Positions 33,330 to 44,657 of a DNA stretch of 64,000 nt are shown here, in pieces. Numbering within the stretch: position 1 is the first letter of the stretch; each line of letters starts with the position of its first letter. This DNA is from Massospora cicadina. Its lineage: Eukaryota; Entomophthoromycota; Entomophthoromycetes; Entomophthorales; Entomophthoraceae. The DNA lies in NCBI GenBank assembly GCA_022478985.1, contig JAKSZP010009550.1, positions 31,501 through 95,500 of the forward strand, read 5' to 3'. The notes beneath the pieces are model-generated. The model searched no databases and was not told the origin of the DNA. It was given only the letters and a program-made list of their open reading frames with translations. The translations under genes and the position numbers were made by a program.

Positions 33330-34250
33330 GAACTTATTAAAGGTTCTCAATGGCTATCATCCTGCATCTTCTGGTTAATTTTTCTTGTTAAAGCAGATCC
33401 ATAAGCCTCATTTTAAATCTTAATTAGTGCCTTAACCAATCAGTTGAAGTATTCTTCAGGCTAGATCCCATCCTCAACTTCAAATGGATTACAACATGGG
33501 GGTAAGATGGGCTTCCAGCCATATAGCAATTAAAAGGAGATAATCTGGTAGCATTATGATGTCCAATGTTGTAGGTGAATATAGTGGGGTTAACATAGAG
33601 AATCCACTGAGATGGGTAAAAAGCATTTTTTTAGGAGAAATTTCTAAGGTTCTATGACCCTTTTAACATCTTGATGATTTTTGGATGATATTGGGAAGAA
33701 AGGACCCTCTTTTTTATATAAAAATTACTATCTCTGAAATCATTTTTAAAGTAACATCAATATCATTGCCCATCAAGATAACTTGCGTCACCTGTGTCTA
33801 TGGATGATGTGCTCCATGATAAACTTGGCCATGGTAACTGCTATAACGTCACGTAGAGGCTTATCTTTGACCCAATTAGTTAAGCGGTTAATGGCTAAAA
33901 AAGTTACTAATGATTGAAGTTGCTGAGTTGTAAAGGTCCAATAATTTCAATTGAGATACTATTCCACTCCCAGTTGGGATTAACCAGTTGTTAGGTGGTG
34001 GAGCTTTAAAGGGCTGTTGCTATTGTAACTCTTAGTACTTCATTAGTATGTCTTGAATTTCAGTCCTCACAGACTCCCAATAATAGCTCTGTTGAATATG
34101 TTTATAGTATTTGACAAGTCCTCCATGCCCAACAATGCAGTGAGCTTGCATAATAAAAATGGCCCTAAATGGAGCTTAATATAATCGTCTTCTACTATTA
34201 CTGACATCTTTTACAATTAGCTCATTTCACGCTTTTAATGATATGATTAT
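33330..34250 (-). pseudogene. T7 integrase
   Basis: The minus strand reads NRLTNWVKDKPLRDVIAVTM and AKFIMEHIIHRH (about 33920-33790), the first Asp region of the DDE core. Further on comes NIGHHNATRLSPFNCYMAG (33570-33500), which matches the TGxSPFxxxYG block. Many stops. Confidence 0.7.
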
Positions 34251-34329
34251 TCTCTAAAGTGCATTTAAGAGGGAGTGGCTCATTTTTGTACTTGTAAATT
34301 TCAATTTTCCAAATAATTGATCTGAATAG

Positions 34330-34760
34330 TGAGTCAGCGCAAAAACAATGGGTAACCATGAAAGTCCATTGGCGTTTGGTGAGACGCCCCCAATTGATGT
34401 CACATCTCATAGTCATAAGCCTGAAACTTCAATGTCCATCTTGCTAGTAAACCTTTAGAATCTTTAAAATTATATAATTACCACAAGGAGGCGTGATTGG
34501 TAGCAACTTGAAACTTTGTTTCATGAATATATTTATAGTATTGTTTAAAAAAGATAATGGCCAGACATTTGAATTTTGTTGACATATAGTTTCTCTCATG
34601 CTTGATGGGGAGCTACTTCAGAAGGCTGTTGGGTGATCCTTCCCATGCTCATTTCGCTTAGAGTGAACAGCTCAATGGTTATCAACAAAGCTTTGTATTG
34701 AATGATAAAGTGCTAGTCAAAATAAGGATAGCATAGTACTGGTGCTTGAATTAGTGTTAA
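34330..34760 (-). pseudogene. T7 RNase H, main part
   Basis: Minus-strand blocks are QAPVLCYPYFD (34735), ERNYMSTKFKCLAIIFFKQY (34590), KFQVATNHASLW, KGLLARWTLKFQAYDYEM (34420). They continue the N-terminal piece at 46224-46400: ...FIELK there and KLTLIQAPVL here join in frame across T8. Confidence 0.8.
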
Positions 34761-34765
34761 CTTCT

Positions 34766-35652
34766 GTAATAAACTGGCTCTTTCCAGTATTTGACAAAAG
34801 CGTTGGGTAACACCAATCAGGTGATTGTCCACAACCCAGAAAGCACCCCAGATAAAACTCTGTATGCCGCATACCGCTATTTGAGGGTGATTAGACCTTG
34901 AAATAGGTATAAGATGGTACTTAGTCCTAACAGCGGCCCTTGAACCCAGGAGAGGGCAAAGAGGGATTCCACCAATTGACTTATTTCATTCTCTTGGCCA
35001 TGGAAAAGGCGTTCATAATAGTATATCCTGTCAAACAAGGATAAAAATTTATCTATATTTGAAATGAGTTTTTTTAGCAGAAACCGCGTAAATACACAAT
35101 ACAGAGAGATAAAATCTCTCCAATTCCCATTTAAATGCATTTAAAAATGTATTAGTATTGTTGAAGTCTGTTAAATTAATAATGGTGCCAGTTTATGATC
35201 TTTATCAAATTAAAGATATAAAAGTTCAGTGTACCGCTAATTTTGGAGGCCTATTTATAGCATGATCCTCCAAGGATGATTAATTATTAACATAATGATG
35301 AAAATGGAACCCATTATTGGTAACTTATATACAAGGGTTTTTATGAAATTTTAATGAATTAATCCAATCACTCAGACATACCACCATTTTGTAACACCTA
35401 ATTATAAGGTGATCCCTTTATTATATTGATTGAGCTGAATTATAATTTGTATCAGATAGTTTATTTAGTAATTTCCCCAGATTAAAAATCTCAGATCAGT
35501 TGGATCCCTAAAAGGTATAAAAGTGCATTTTTTATTTCTAAAATAGGCGCCAGATTGTGTGCCCACCTAAAATGCAATTACCATTTGTATTTTGTAATTA
35601 GTATCTCAAATCAGAATAATGTGATGGTCAGAAATCCTGTACCGTCATATCA
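34766..35652 (-). repeat. 3' LTR of T8
   Basis: It pairs with 45325-46222 (shared GGGTAACACCAA, AGCAGAAACCGCGTA, TGTGTGCCCACCTAAAATGC). On the minus strand the polypurine tract CTCAAAGGGGGG (35653-35664) precedes it. Confidence 0.85.
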
Positions 35653-35659
35653 CCCCCCT

Positions 35660-35840
35660 TTGAGATAAAAACTCCTGATCTCCTCTGGACAATGGCAACA
35701 ATCCTCAGCTGTTTGCTGAGTAGATTCCTCAATGGTAACCTCTCTATTTTACCATAAATTTGCGTTGCCCGCATATCAATTTACTGTCCACAATCTGCTC
35801 AATCTCATATTCAGAAGATTTACAAATTCAGGTTAGAGGG
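35660..35840 (-). pseudogene. T8 chromodomain
   Basis: The minus strand reads SSEYEIEQIVDSKLICGQRK, then FMVK-stop-RGYH. This is the EYEVExIxDxR...YLVKWKGY signature with the central Trp (TGG) changed to TAG. In chromoviruses this domain, fused behind integrase, directs insertion toward methylated histone H3 chromatin (family knowledge). Confidence 0.85.
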
Positions 35841-35849
35841 GAAATGCCT

Positions 35850-36016
35850 TCTTTGAAGTAATTTGTAAAAAACTTGAGTTGGGAAACATGGATAGGAGGT
35901 GTGCTCTCAATCCTTCTGGTAAGGATAACTCAAAGTCCACTGGGTTTACTTAACTTATCACCTTGTATGATCCAATCCAAACAGGACCAAACTTTTTGTG
36001 TGGAACTTTAGTATTT
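35850..36016 (-). pseudogene. T8 integrase C-terminus, distal half
   Basis: VPHKKFGPVWIGSYKVIS, VNPVDFELSLP (minus strand) is the GPF/Y-type end of integrase. Its other half lies across LINE L2 at 41399-41660 (QKADKKMQSNSRIKMGSYVL, IYSWN). Confidence 0.8.
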
Positions 36017-36033
36017 TAGTTCCAAGAGTAAAT
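36017..36033. repeat. Target duplication of LINE L2, left copy
   Basis: TAGTTCCAAGAGTAAAT, identical to 41382-41398. Confidence 0.95.
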
Positions 36034-36136
36034 TTTAATTTTGATTTTGTGGGGAAGGCCGACCATGGGATGGACACTTCTGAATATGATTCAGAAGAGA
36101 CAAAACTTAGTACCAGGAAAGGCACCCCAGAGATGC

Positions 36137-36138
<2 letters not shown>

Positions 36139-36202
<64 letters not shown>
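36139..36202. repeat. (TC)n microsatellite inside L2
   Basis: 64 bp of TC dinucleotide with one irregularity at about 36187. On the minus strand it reads as Arg-Glu or Glu-Arg repeats near the ORF2 C-terminus. L1 has no such repeat at the matching place (about 15330-15350). Confidence 0.95.
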
Positions 36203-36203
36203 G

Positions 36204-37300
36204 CTATCTCTTGTTGCCAGCGGGAACGCCACTTATGGGGAGGGGGAGGGAACGTGTGATGGGGCCATAGCCACAGTTGAACACATGTGTAGGAAGGGGT
36301 CTGATTTGATGAACCAGACTGGGAACCAGGAGGAGACCAGCTGTCAGCAACGCGGTGGGAGGTATCCAAACATCCACGCTTGAAAGTGGTCCACCAAATG
36401 AGACCGGAATTTGTGGACAGCTTCTGGGAGGGTGGGGGTGGAGCCTGCGATGGCATTTAAGACAATCGTATGGATGGTCCACATGGCGATTGCAACCACC
36501 AAAGCATGGAGGGAGGGTGGAAGGGAGGAGGCCATTGATAGAGAAAACATATCTCTTGACAGACTGAAGGGATGCGTTTGATCCTGGCCCAGCAGACGTT
36601 GAACTTCGCGCCATATCACTTTAGAGGTAGGGCACTTCTCCAGGCTGTGGAACAGCGTTCCATACTGGCCACACACGACACAGGATGAGTGTAAAGCGTT
36701 AGAGCGCTCGGCTGTATGATACACCCACCTCAGGCAGTGCCACTCATGGGAGTGGACTTGGGGCTGCAACAGAGGATGGTGTGCGTATTTCCAGATAGTT
36801 TTTTGGGTTTCAATGGAGTAAGGGATGTCCATCATGTCCAGGTAGTCCACCCTGGATAGGACATGGGGCCGTGTGGGGATCACGCCATCTTGGATGGGTA
36901 GCCCCTGTACCTCTTGTGTGAACTGAGGAGAGGGGTGGCCTCTGGGCTGTGTGTCTGCTAATACAAATTCTCCACTCAGCGCTCCACATGGAGAGGAGGA
37001 TTCGTTTGTAGTGGGTTTTAGTCCCGTGAGGGCCTGTGGCCGATGGGTGTGAAGCGAGGTATTTCATCAGGGAGTGTGGGTTTGATGGGTTGTTGAGGCC
37101 CAAGGCTCAGGAGAAATTGGAGCAGGCCGCGCGGGACCAGTGTTGGGAGGGGAGCGTAGGGGCGGTGACAGCCGCTATCCAGGTACCTAAGATCTTGGCA
37201 GCATGGGCTCTGAAGTCGAGCAGACCCATGCCACCTTAATGGTGAGGGCCAAACATGACCTCTAGCCGTACTGGTGTAGGGCGGTCTGACCAAAGCCATC
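36204..37300 (-). pseudogene. L2 ORF2 C-terminal region with zinc finger
   Basis: 36883-36344 (179 codons) contains DYLDMMDIPYSIETQKTIWK and the finger CVVCGQYGTLFHSLEKC, then AIAMWTIHTIVLNAIAGSTP. 37299-36810 holds the preceding part (LLSMWSAEWRICI). Same order as L1. Confidence 0.8.
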
Positions 37301-37399
37301 CTTGCAGCAGGGCATACAAGGATTTGAAGAAGCTTGGGGAGAAGGGGATGGCGTGGGCTCCAAACCAGACTTTGGAGAGGAGCATAGAGTTAGCTAAAA

Positions 37400-38640
37400 C
37401 TACCCTGCCAGTAAGGGAAGTAGGGTGGGCTCTGAGAGAGGTGATTTGCTTCGTCACGTTGTCCAGAATACGGCTCTCCATTACTGCTGAGGCATACTCG
37501 CCTGCCTCCACCCAAACCCCCAGATGGCGGACAGGCCCAATGGTAGGGCGTGGCACGAAGGGGAGCACAAGTGGGGCGGTGTGGGGTGGGCAGGGAAGGC
37601 GAGCACGTGTGAGAGCAGATGGGCTGGGCTGGACACAAGTTGCTGGGGCCAGCAGTTTTGATACCAACCAAGGAGAATGATTTCGGTTTTGGAGGCGTTC
37701 AGTGCAGCATTACTTACCCGGGAATACTCCTGGATGAGAGCTTCAAGTGCGCGTGCATCTTGATTATTAAACACCCCAACCACACAATCATCTGCGAACG
37801 CCATCATCATTACTGGGGGCTTGGCCTGGCACGTGGACCCCCAGTGAGTTGGGCATTCACATTTCGCAGTATTGGGTCAAGGCTGAAGTTGTATAAGAGT
37901 GGGCTGAGGGGGTCCCCTTGTCACAAGCCTCTTTGAGGGCGGAATTTTCCGTTAGGAAGCCAGGGCCACGCATTGCCATTGTTGCAGATTCCGTGAGCAG
38001 CATCACCCAGTTGATGAAGCGAAGGGGTAAGCGGAATTGATGGAGGCAGGCCCTGAGGTATTCCCAGTTCACTCTATCATAGGCCTTCTGTTGGTCCAAG
38101 AATACAAGTGCCCCAGAGGCTGTGGACTTACATGCATTAGCCACAGAGTGCACGTTATCCCAAATCGACCTTCTGGGTATGAAGCCAAATTGCTCTGGGG
38201 AGATGGTGGCAGATGCTATAATCCCTAAATGATTAGCCATGATTTTTGTTAAAGTTTTGTGTCCGTGTTGGTTAAAGAAATGGGGCGCCAGTTGGCTAAT
38301 TCTAGTTTATCCCCTTTCTTGAAAAGTGTGACAGTAAAGGCCTCATGTCCTCCTGGTAGGAGGCGCGTTTCCAAAAGGCTCTGGTTAAGTGAAGCAAGAA
38401 GTAGTGGGGATATATATTTGAAGTATTTTTTGTGAAATTCATATGGGATGCCATCTGAGCCTGGGCATTTCTGGTTAGGTGCACCACGGATGGCTGTCCA
38501 TAATTCGTTTGGAGTAATTAAATTCATTATTCTTGGGTATCAAGAAATGGTGCGAATGTGGGCTCAGTTAAGAAATTCTGCCACTTCGCCTGGCTGAATT
38601 AAATCAGATTGGTATAACTCGGAGTAATACTTCTGTGTTT
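37400..38640 (-). pseudogene. L2 ORF2 reverse transcriptase
   Basis: 38527-38249: CPGSDGIPYEFHKKYFKYIS, ANWRPISLTNTDTKL. 38240-37857: SPEQFGFIPRRSIWDNVHSV, GALVFLDQQKAYDRVNWEYL. 37810-: MMMAFADDCVVGVFNNQDAR, LNASKTEIILLG. All RT blocks are present, with frameshifts between them. The first catalytic Asp (FLDQQKAYD) and FADD are intact. Confidence 0.9.
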
Positions 38641-39199
38641 CAATTGCCACTTCAGCTGGTGTATCCGCGGTGGAATCATCCAATCTTTGCACCTGTGTGC
38701 AGGCCACACTCTGGCATGGTGCAAAAAAAATTTAATAAAGTATGCGGTGCACTTGTCACCCTTTGTGATGCGTTTGGTCTGTATTGAACACAAACCCAAT
38801 GTTTGTGTTGTCTTTTGAGCGCATTGAGATGGGCGGCTGCTTCTGCCCATTTCCGGCCCCATGCAGGGCTGTATCCTGAAGCAGGGATATTGGACTCCAG
38901 GTGTGCCAATTCTGCCAGAGCGCGCGAAATGATTGCTGATGTGGCTCATGAGCATCTGGAGGAGAGGTGGCGAGAGTGGCGGATGGTATCCTCTTTGAAG
39001 GTTGCCCATGTGGAGATGGGGTCTGCGCAGAACGGTGTTACAAACTCTTTTGTCAAAGTTGCTTCTTCCACTCAAGTGGAAAATCCTGGCGACGCGAGTT
39101 TGGGGGGGCAGAGCTTGCACCAATGTGGGGCCCTGGCCACTGTGGTGGGTAGGTGGTAGGTTATCGAGACCATTCAGTGGTCAGAGAATTCCATTTTTG

Positions 39200-39860
39200 T
39201 TGTTTTGAAGTGGGAGATGTGGGGTTGGAATTTTGCCAGCGTTAGGATAAGGTCGATGCGGGTCATGGACCTTAATTGGCCATTGTGGATGTGGGGGCGC
39301 ATCATGTTTTTGAGCAGTGGGGCATGTCACAGCAGCGCATCCATTAGCCCGAGGGTGGCCTTTAGAACGCGCAGTTCTACATGACCCTGGGGGGCGTGGG
39401 GTGAGGAAGGCCACCAGTCCGTTGGTGTATTTAGCCAACAGTTCATGTCGCTGACTATGAACAGGTTTGGGGGTGGTGGGAGGGATTTGACTGACAAGAA
39501 AAATTCCTGACGCTCACGTGCACTGTTTGGGGCATAGATATTGACAATTGCGTGTGCTACGTCAGCCCACAAGAAAGTGACAATGAGAACTCGGCCATTT
39601 AGGAATGTTTCTGATGATACAAATTTAAAAGAGATTGTTTCTCTGAACTAGCACCCCACAGTGCTCTGACCAAAAGGATAGGGATGGTAGGAGCATGGAT
39701 TTCCAATCCTCCTCAGAACCTCGTGGACAGTGGGACTCCTGGATGGCCAGGATATCCACAGGTAAATTTTGTTGTAAAAAACTCAGTTTCCTAGCCTGGG
39801 ACAGCGAGGCCTTGAGTCTGGCAATATTCAATGTACCTAAAGTGAAGGTTTCCCCCATCG
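39200..39860 (-). pseudogene. L2 ORF2 endonuclease domain
   Basis: 39858-39625: MGETFTLGTLNIARLKASLS, VDILAIQESHC. 39572-39327: AIVNIYAPNSARERQEFFLS, SDMNCW (GDLNCW in L1). 39290-39180 in another frame: the closing S-D-H block. This is the order of an AP-like endonuclease, including the QE and D(L/M)N metal-binding boxes. Confidence 0.85.
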
Positions 39861-40189
39861 CACCTTAGGTGCGAGGGGGTGGGCACCTGGGCCCACTAGC
39901 CTCCTCTAGATCCCCATGGGCCTTCACAGCAGCGCAGGTGTTAGCAGCAACACTATCAGGATTTTTGTTGATTTTAGCAGAGAGGTTTGCGTTGGCTTTT
40001 GCCTTCACTTTTTGTTTCCCCAATGTCAGACGAATTTTTTGTGATGTGGATATGGGTGATTGTGGTGCATCAATGTTCTGGTCAAAGAAAAAGAAAATTT
40101 TTGGTCGGATTTGCCCCAGGTCAGTTTCAACTGGAGCTTGGTTGCAATGATTGGGTGAGATCATTCCCCCATCGGATCCTCAGATTGGG

Positions 40190-41230
40190 TGGCCTAATAG
40201 GCATGGGCTTCCCTATCTGATTGGATGATGGATTCCTGATTTGCTTCTGCCACAAAGGTTTCAATGTCCTCCTGACGTTGGGAGTGTGGGATAGCAGTGG
40301 TGGCTTTGGCCGCTTCCTTGGCTGTGGCCCTGCGGGCCTGCTTGACCTTCTTCCACTCTTGTGGGGAGATGGGCTTTACCAGTAGGTAGCAGCCTTGTGC
40401 TCCCCATGGGAAAGCCTCTTTGGTGCTTACAGTTGGTTCATAGTGCGCCTCTCCGCTGGCCATGGCCGCTGAGGGGTGCTCTTGGAATGTGACGCCCTCC
40501 TTGGTGGGTCATGCATGCGCCTTATGGCTGAATGCATCACAGTGGGTGCAGATGGGGGGCGCGCTGTCCACAGTCACCCGGAATGGGTGGGTGGTATGCC
40601 CTTCAATATTAATAAAAGTGGAGTGTGGGATCTGGGTTAGGTCCTTCATGATCTCCTCAGTTGGGGTCAGAACTGCAATGGCTTTGCCAGTGCACAGGTG
40701 TGGCATCAGCGTGAAGCGTTGCATCTTGAAAGATTGTATTTTGCCATATATGGCGAGACCATCTTTCAGGTGTTGTTCTAAATGTCACATTTTGCCGTAG
40801 TAGGCAAATAGTCAAACGTGAGGAAAATTTGGTTTGATTTTGTCCATCTGGTGCGTTTGGTTTTGATGACCCATTGCCCTTCAGGGAGGTCAACCACTAT
40901 GTGCACTGCAGCAGCCTTGTCTGCTGCCTCTTTGTTTTTGAAACCTAGGTCCAGCCAACTGCATGACATGGAGTGAGGTGCAATGTACACCGCGGTCAGG
41001 AAAAAGGTGTGCACATCTTCACAAAATTTTTCCCATAAAGCCGTTTGTTGGATGTCCAGAAACACGCGGACTCTGTATTCCACCGGCAAAAGTGGCTGGG
41101 AGTGCAGCGTGTTGATGTACTGGTTGCATCGTGCTTGCCATGTGAGTATTTCTGGGAAAATAGTGACCGCCAGTTTTTTAAATTTCTGTCTATTCTGCCA
41201 GTTTCTCCAGGGCATTTTTGAACGTTAGAG
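40190..41230 (-). pseudogene. L2 ORF1 (RNA-binding protein, one main frameshift)
   Basis: 41215-40778 (145 codons) reads EILTWQARCNQYINTLHSQP, VRVFLDIQQTALWEKFCEDV. 40724-40509 ends in ICTHCDAFSHKAHA, a CxxC...H knuckle. 40463-40194 is Ala/Lys-rich (KQARRATAKEAAKATT). It sits just before the endonuclease start at 39858, the usual ORF1-ORF2 order. Confidence 0.75.
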
Positions 41231-41381
41231 GCTGCAGGCCTTCCACCTGCTCCTCTTACCTTACTTGCCCAACTGCTCCCTGACATGGGCGCAGACTAAT
41301 CTCCTCTGTGAGATTATTAAACTAGATTCAGACTTAAATTGAATAGGTTGCAAAAGTGATTGCAAAGAGAAAGAAAAGTTG

Positions 41382-41398
41382 TAGTTCCAAGAGTAAAT
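41382..41398. repeat. Target duplication of LINE L2, right copy
   Basis: TAGTTCCAAGAGTAAAT, identical to 36017-36033. Confidence 0.95.
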
Positions 41399-42500
41399 CA
41401 ACACATAGCTTCCCATTTTTATTCTAGAATTGCTCTGCATTTTCTTGTCCGCCTTCTGCTTCAGGGCTTTACTGACTGATCCAGATGTTGCTTTAGAAAT
41501 TTTGAGAACTTCTTGGCATTCTTGGCGATCTCATCCGATGTGGGGTTCTGCCCTCCCACTGAGGGGTCCCAGGGGTCTGGATGATACCCAAGATTGGCAA
41601 ATAAAGAAAACAATCCAGTTTATTCAATTAACAGGTCGTTTTATGAATACTGGGATAATCTTAACTAATACCTTCAGTCTTTATGACGTCTAGATACATA
41701 GCAATGAAAGTATAGTTCAAGCACTTGATTTAATCTCTCTGTATGACCATCCAATTGGGGTTGGTAGGCAGAGGATTGGTAGGGCTTGATCTTTAGGTTT
41801 GTTAGTAGATGGTTATAAAACTTTGATTTAGATTTTGGTCTACAATCAGATATTATCTTCTCTGGCACTCCATGGTGAGAGAAAACTCGCTCTAAAAACA
41901 AATCTCCCAACACCTTTAAAGTTATCTGGGCGGAATATGAAATGAATTCCACGTACTCAATTAACTGGTCAATGACAACCATTATGGAGTCCGTTTCCCT
42001 GAACTTAGGTATACAGGAGATAAAATCCTCACTAATGGATGTCCAGGGCTTGTTGGGACTTTGCAGGGCATCAACATCACTACGGGGAGATTAAATTTAG
42101 GTCTTGACTCAATCACAAGTCAGATATTGCACACATAACCGTTAACTCTTCTTACTATCCCAGGCCACAAGTATTTTCTAGTGATTAGCTCCATGGTTTT
42201 GGTGGCCTCTGATGTCCAACCAACGGATGGTTTTGAAAGACCTCTAAACCTCCACTTATAAACTCCCAGATGGTACCCACATCTTTCCGCAGTAATGGAT
42301 TTCATTCTCATCCTTTCTAAAATTCTTGAATTTGACTAGAGTTCCATTAATCAGCTCTTTTAGTATCATCTTCCCATATATGTGTTCTTTCTTGGCATAT
42401 TTAATTCTTTCGTTGATCCCACTAGCACCATCTTTAATTAAAGAAAACATTAGTAGGCAACATGGTGGCAGTATTTATATTATCTAGCTCAAGGTCGTTA
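41399..42500 (-). pseudogene. T8 integrase: finger, core and proximal C-terminus
   Basis: Zinc part: GYHLGVYKWRFRG, TRKYLWPGIVRRVNGYVCNI (42311-42120). Core: MVVIDQLIEYVEFISYSAQI, HHGVPEKIISDC, YQPQLDGHTERLNQVLELYF (41982-41674), with the D-D-E residues in place. C-terminus: ALKQKADKKMQSNSRIKMG up to IYSWN, where L2 interrupts it. Confidence 0.85.
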
Positions 42501-42559
42501 TAAGCAAACCTAGGGTCCCTTCTTGGAAGGTTATAGAGTAAGTTCACCTTGTCTGGGCG

Positions 42560-43080
42560 GTATTCAATCTTAAAAAAAATTGGGCAACTCCAAATGCTGA
42601 CGAGATTGTCTCTAGTTCATCCATTGTGGCTTCTTATAGAATTTCAGAACTTTATGATCAGTCCAGATAATGATGGGCCAGTGCACGTATATCAGGTGGT
42701 GTTTCCACTCCTGGAGGAACTCCACTATTGCCAACAACTCCTTAATGTTGATAGGGTAATTGACCTTTTTTGGATGCATCTTACAACTGAAATAACAAAT
42801 GGAATTTCTATACCATCCTCTCCCTGTTGAAGAAGTACAACGCAGATTACACAGTTGTATGCATCAGATTCTAGTAAAAATTATTTCTCCAGGTTATCAT
42901 GAGCCAAGACAGGGGCTTCAAAAAGATTTCTTTATATTTCTTGTAAATTTCTTCTTCAGCGCCCCAACAAAAGGGCACTTTCCCAGTTAACCTAGTTAGA
43001 GGTACAGCCACCACGGAAAGGTCCTTAGAGATCTGCCTCAAGAATTTGACCATTCCAGAAAAGCTTGTAAGCTAGTTTGA
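42560..43080 (-). pseudogene. T8 RNase H
   Basis: 43053-42871 gives MVKFLRQISKDLSVVAVPLT, RLTGKVPFCWGAEEE. 42800-42600 gives NYPINIKELLAIVEFLQEWK and IIIWTDHKVLKFYKKPQWMN. Typical Ty3 RNase H blocks with a frameshift between them. Confidence 0.8.
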
Positions 43081-43093
43081 TCAGTTGAGGCAT

Positions 43094-43924
43094 TCAATCC
43101 CTTGATGGCCTTAATCTTGTCAGGGCATATCGCCAGTCCCCCTTAAACACCACGTTCCCCAAAAACGTTACTAATGACTTATAGAACTCATAGTTTAAGG
43201 GTTTCAGTTTAGATCCTACATCATAAATGACTTTCAGGGCAGACTTGACATACCTTATGTGCTGTTCTTCAGACTTGAGCAATATTACATTGTCCATATA
43301 GGCAATGCAACAACGTGCCAATGAATCGTGGAGCACATGACCAACTAGCCGTTGGAAAACATCATTGGCAGTTCTTAGGCCAAAGGCATCACCCAATACT
43401 TAAAAATCCTAAATGGCACTTAAATGCCGTGAATTTTGATACTTTGGGTGTACTGGTAATTGATGAGATGCCTCTACCAGATCCAACTTAGTAATCCAAG
43501 TGCTTCCTGAGATCATTATCAAGATGTTCTCAAAGAGTGGTAGTGGGTAAGAATATGGTATAGTCACTTTATTAAGCTTATGGAAGTCCATGCAGGGGCG
43601 CAGCTCTCCACTGTCCATAAGTACCAGCAGGATTGGGGAGACCACGGAAGATTTGGAGGGTACAATGTATCCAGATTTCAACATGGAATCAATATACTTC
43701 TCTAGCGCTTCTTTTGATCTTTGGTTCAAGGTGTAGATGGGACATCCTCGGGGAAAATCATAGTCTGCCTTGAACTGGAAATTGATGGAGAATGGACCAA
43801 ATTTGTCAAATTTGGGGAGTTCACAAGCCCTGAACACATTGTCAAACTCATCATATTCTTTGGATAAAGCACTATTGAGTGGCTTTTCCAGACAAGATTC
43901 CAATCTTGGCTGATGTAGACCCAC
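43094..43924 (-). pseudogene. T8 reverse transcriptase
   Basis: 43924-43409 reads DSMLKSGYIVPSKSSVVSPI, LLVLMDSGELRPCMDFHKLN, SYPLPLFENILI, WITKLDLVEASHQLPV. 43396-43094 reads FGLRTANDVFQRLVGHVLHD, CCIAYMDNVILLKSEEQHIR. The catalytic box is YMDN in place of YxDD. This is a nearly complete RT domain in two frames. Confidence 0.9.
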
Positions 43925-43984
43925 AGGTTGTATACTTCTACTGGATGGGTAAAGAATCGGATGGGTAAATAGTGACCTTATTGT

Positions 43985-44292
43985 TCAGCATATTGAACTG
44001 TGGGGTGAATTGATGCCACATTTCATACCCAATACCACAGGGTAGGGAAGGTGGTTAAGAGTGAGGAAGCTCTCCTCCAACATCTGAACCCCTTTGCCAA
44101 TTTGGAGATGTTTTCCCACCCTCCAAAAAGCAACAGTTTGAGTAGAGTCAGCTAAAGACACCTTGCACGCATCCTTCAGAGGTAGATTCAATTTTTTTGC
44201 ATGTTCAATTCGTATGTAGTCCTCATTGGCCCCAGCGTCTACTAAGGCTGTCATCTCTTCTTGGTTTTGGAAATCAACTATTTTTAAGCGGT
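43985..44292 (-). pseudogene. T8 protease
   Basis: MTALVDAGANEDYIRIEHAK is the active-site block (usual D-S/T-G reads D-A-G). It is followed by LNLPLKDACKVSLAD and PVVLGMKCGI, the retropepsin fold order. Just upstream (44293-44371) the S2 micro-insertion interrupts the frame. Confidence 0.8.
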
Positions 44293-44309
44293 AAAAGTAT
44301 ATAGGAGTA

Positions 44310-44354
44310 CATCGATGAATCCCCCCCTTGGGTTGGGACCATCTAGTACTAAAA
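44310..44354 (+). mobile_element. S2, 45-bp micro-retroposon
   Basis: It starts CATCGATGAATC, runs through seven Cs and TTGGGTTGGG, and ends ACCATCTAGTACTAAAA. Perfect 17-bp copies of AAAAGTATATAGGAGTA flank it (44293-44309, 44355-44371; the A-run makes the edge ambiguous by a few bases). It lies inside T8 coding sequence upstream of protease. Removing it and one duplication joins the frame (TPIYFYRLKIVDFQN). Confidence 0.9.
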
Positions 44355-44657
44355 AAAAGTATATAGGAGTAATGAGCAGTGGTTTTTTATTAGTATGAAT
44401 TTTGCAAACAGGAGCTGGAGATGAAAGTTGCTCTGGATCACCCTGGACTGAGCCTTAGAGGTTCACTACTGTTGCAACTTTATGGCCTCATTAAGAGCGC
44501 ATGGGTTGTTCTTCTTGGTTTTGATTGATGAGGCATAGGGGAATCAGACTCTCCACGGCGAAAGTCCTTCCCTTTTCCACTCTTGTACCCCTTTGCATAC
44601 ATAAGATCCATTTAATTCTTAAAATTTTAAATTGACGTTCTATGTTTATGGCACACT

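Larger units (their letters stand above)
36034..41381 (-). mobile_element. L2: near full-length L1-like LINE nested in T8
   Basis: 5.35 kb with a perfect 17-bp target duplication, same family and length as L1 (15239-20468). The A-rich 3' tail (plus strand TTTAATTTTGATTTTGTG) is at the left end. Frames are longer than in L1 and the FADD box is intact, so L2 looks younger. A long TC microsatellite has grown in its 3' part. Confidence 0.95.

Noticed and set aside
35998..36270. Ser-Leu repeat protein on the plus strand
   Set aside because: Its repeats come entirely from the (TC)n microsatellite.
37255..37680. 141-codon plus-strand frame inside LINE L2
   Set aside because: It is the shadow of the minus-strand reverse transcriptase region, which has clear family motifs.
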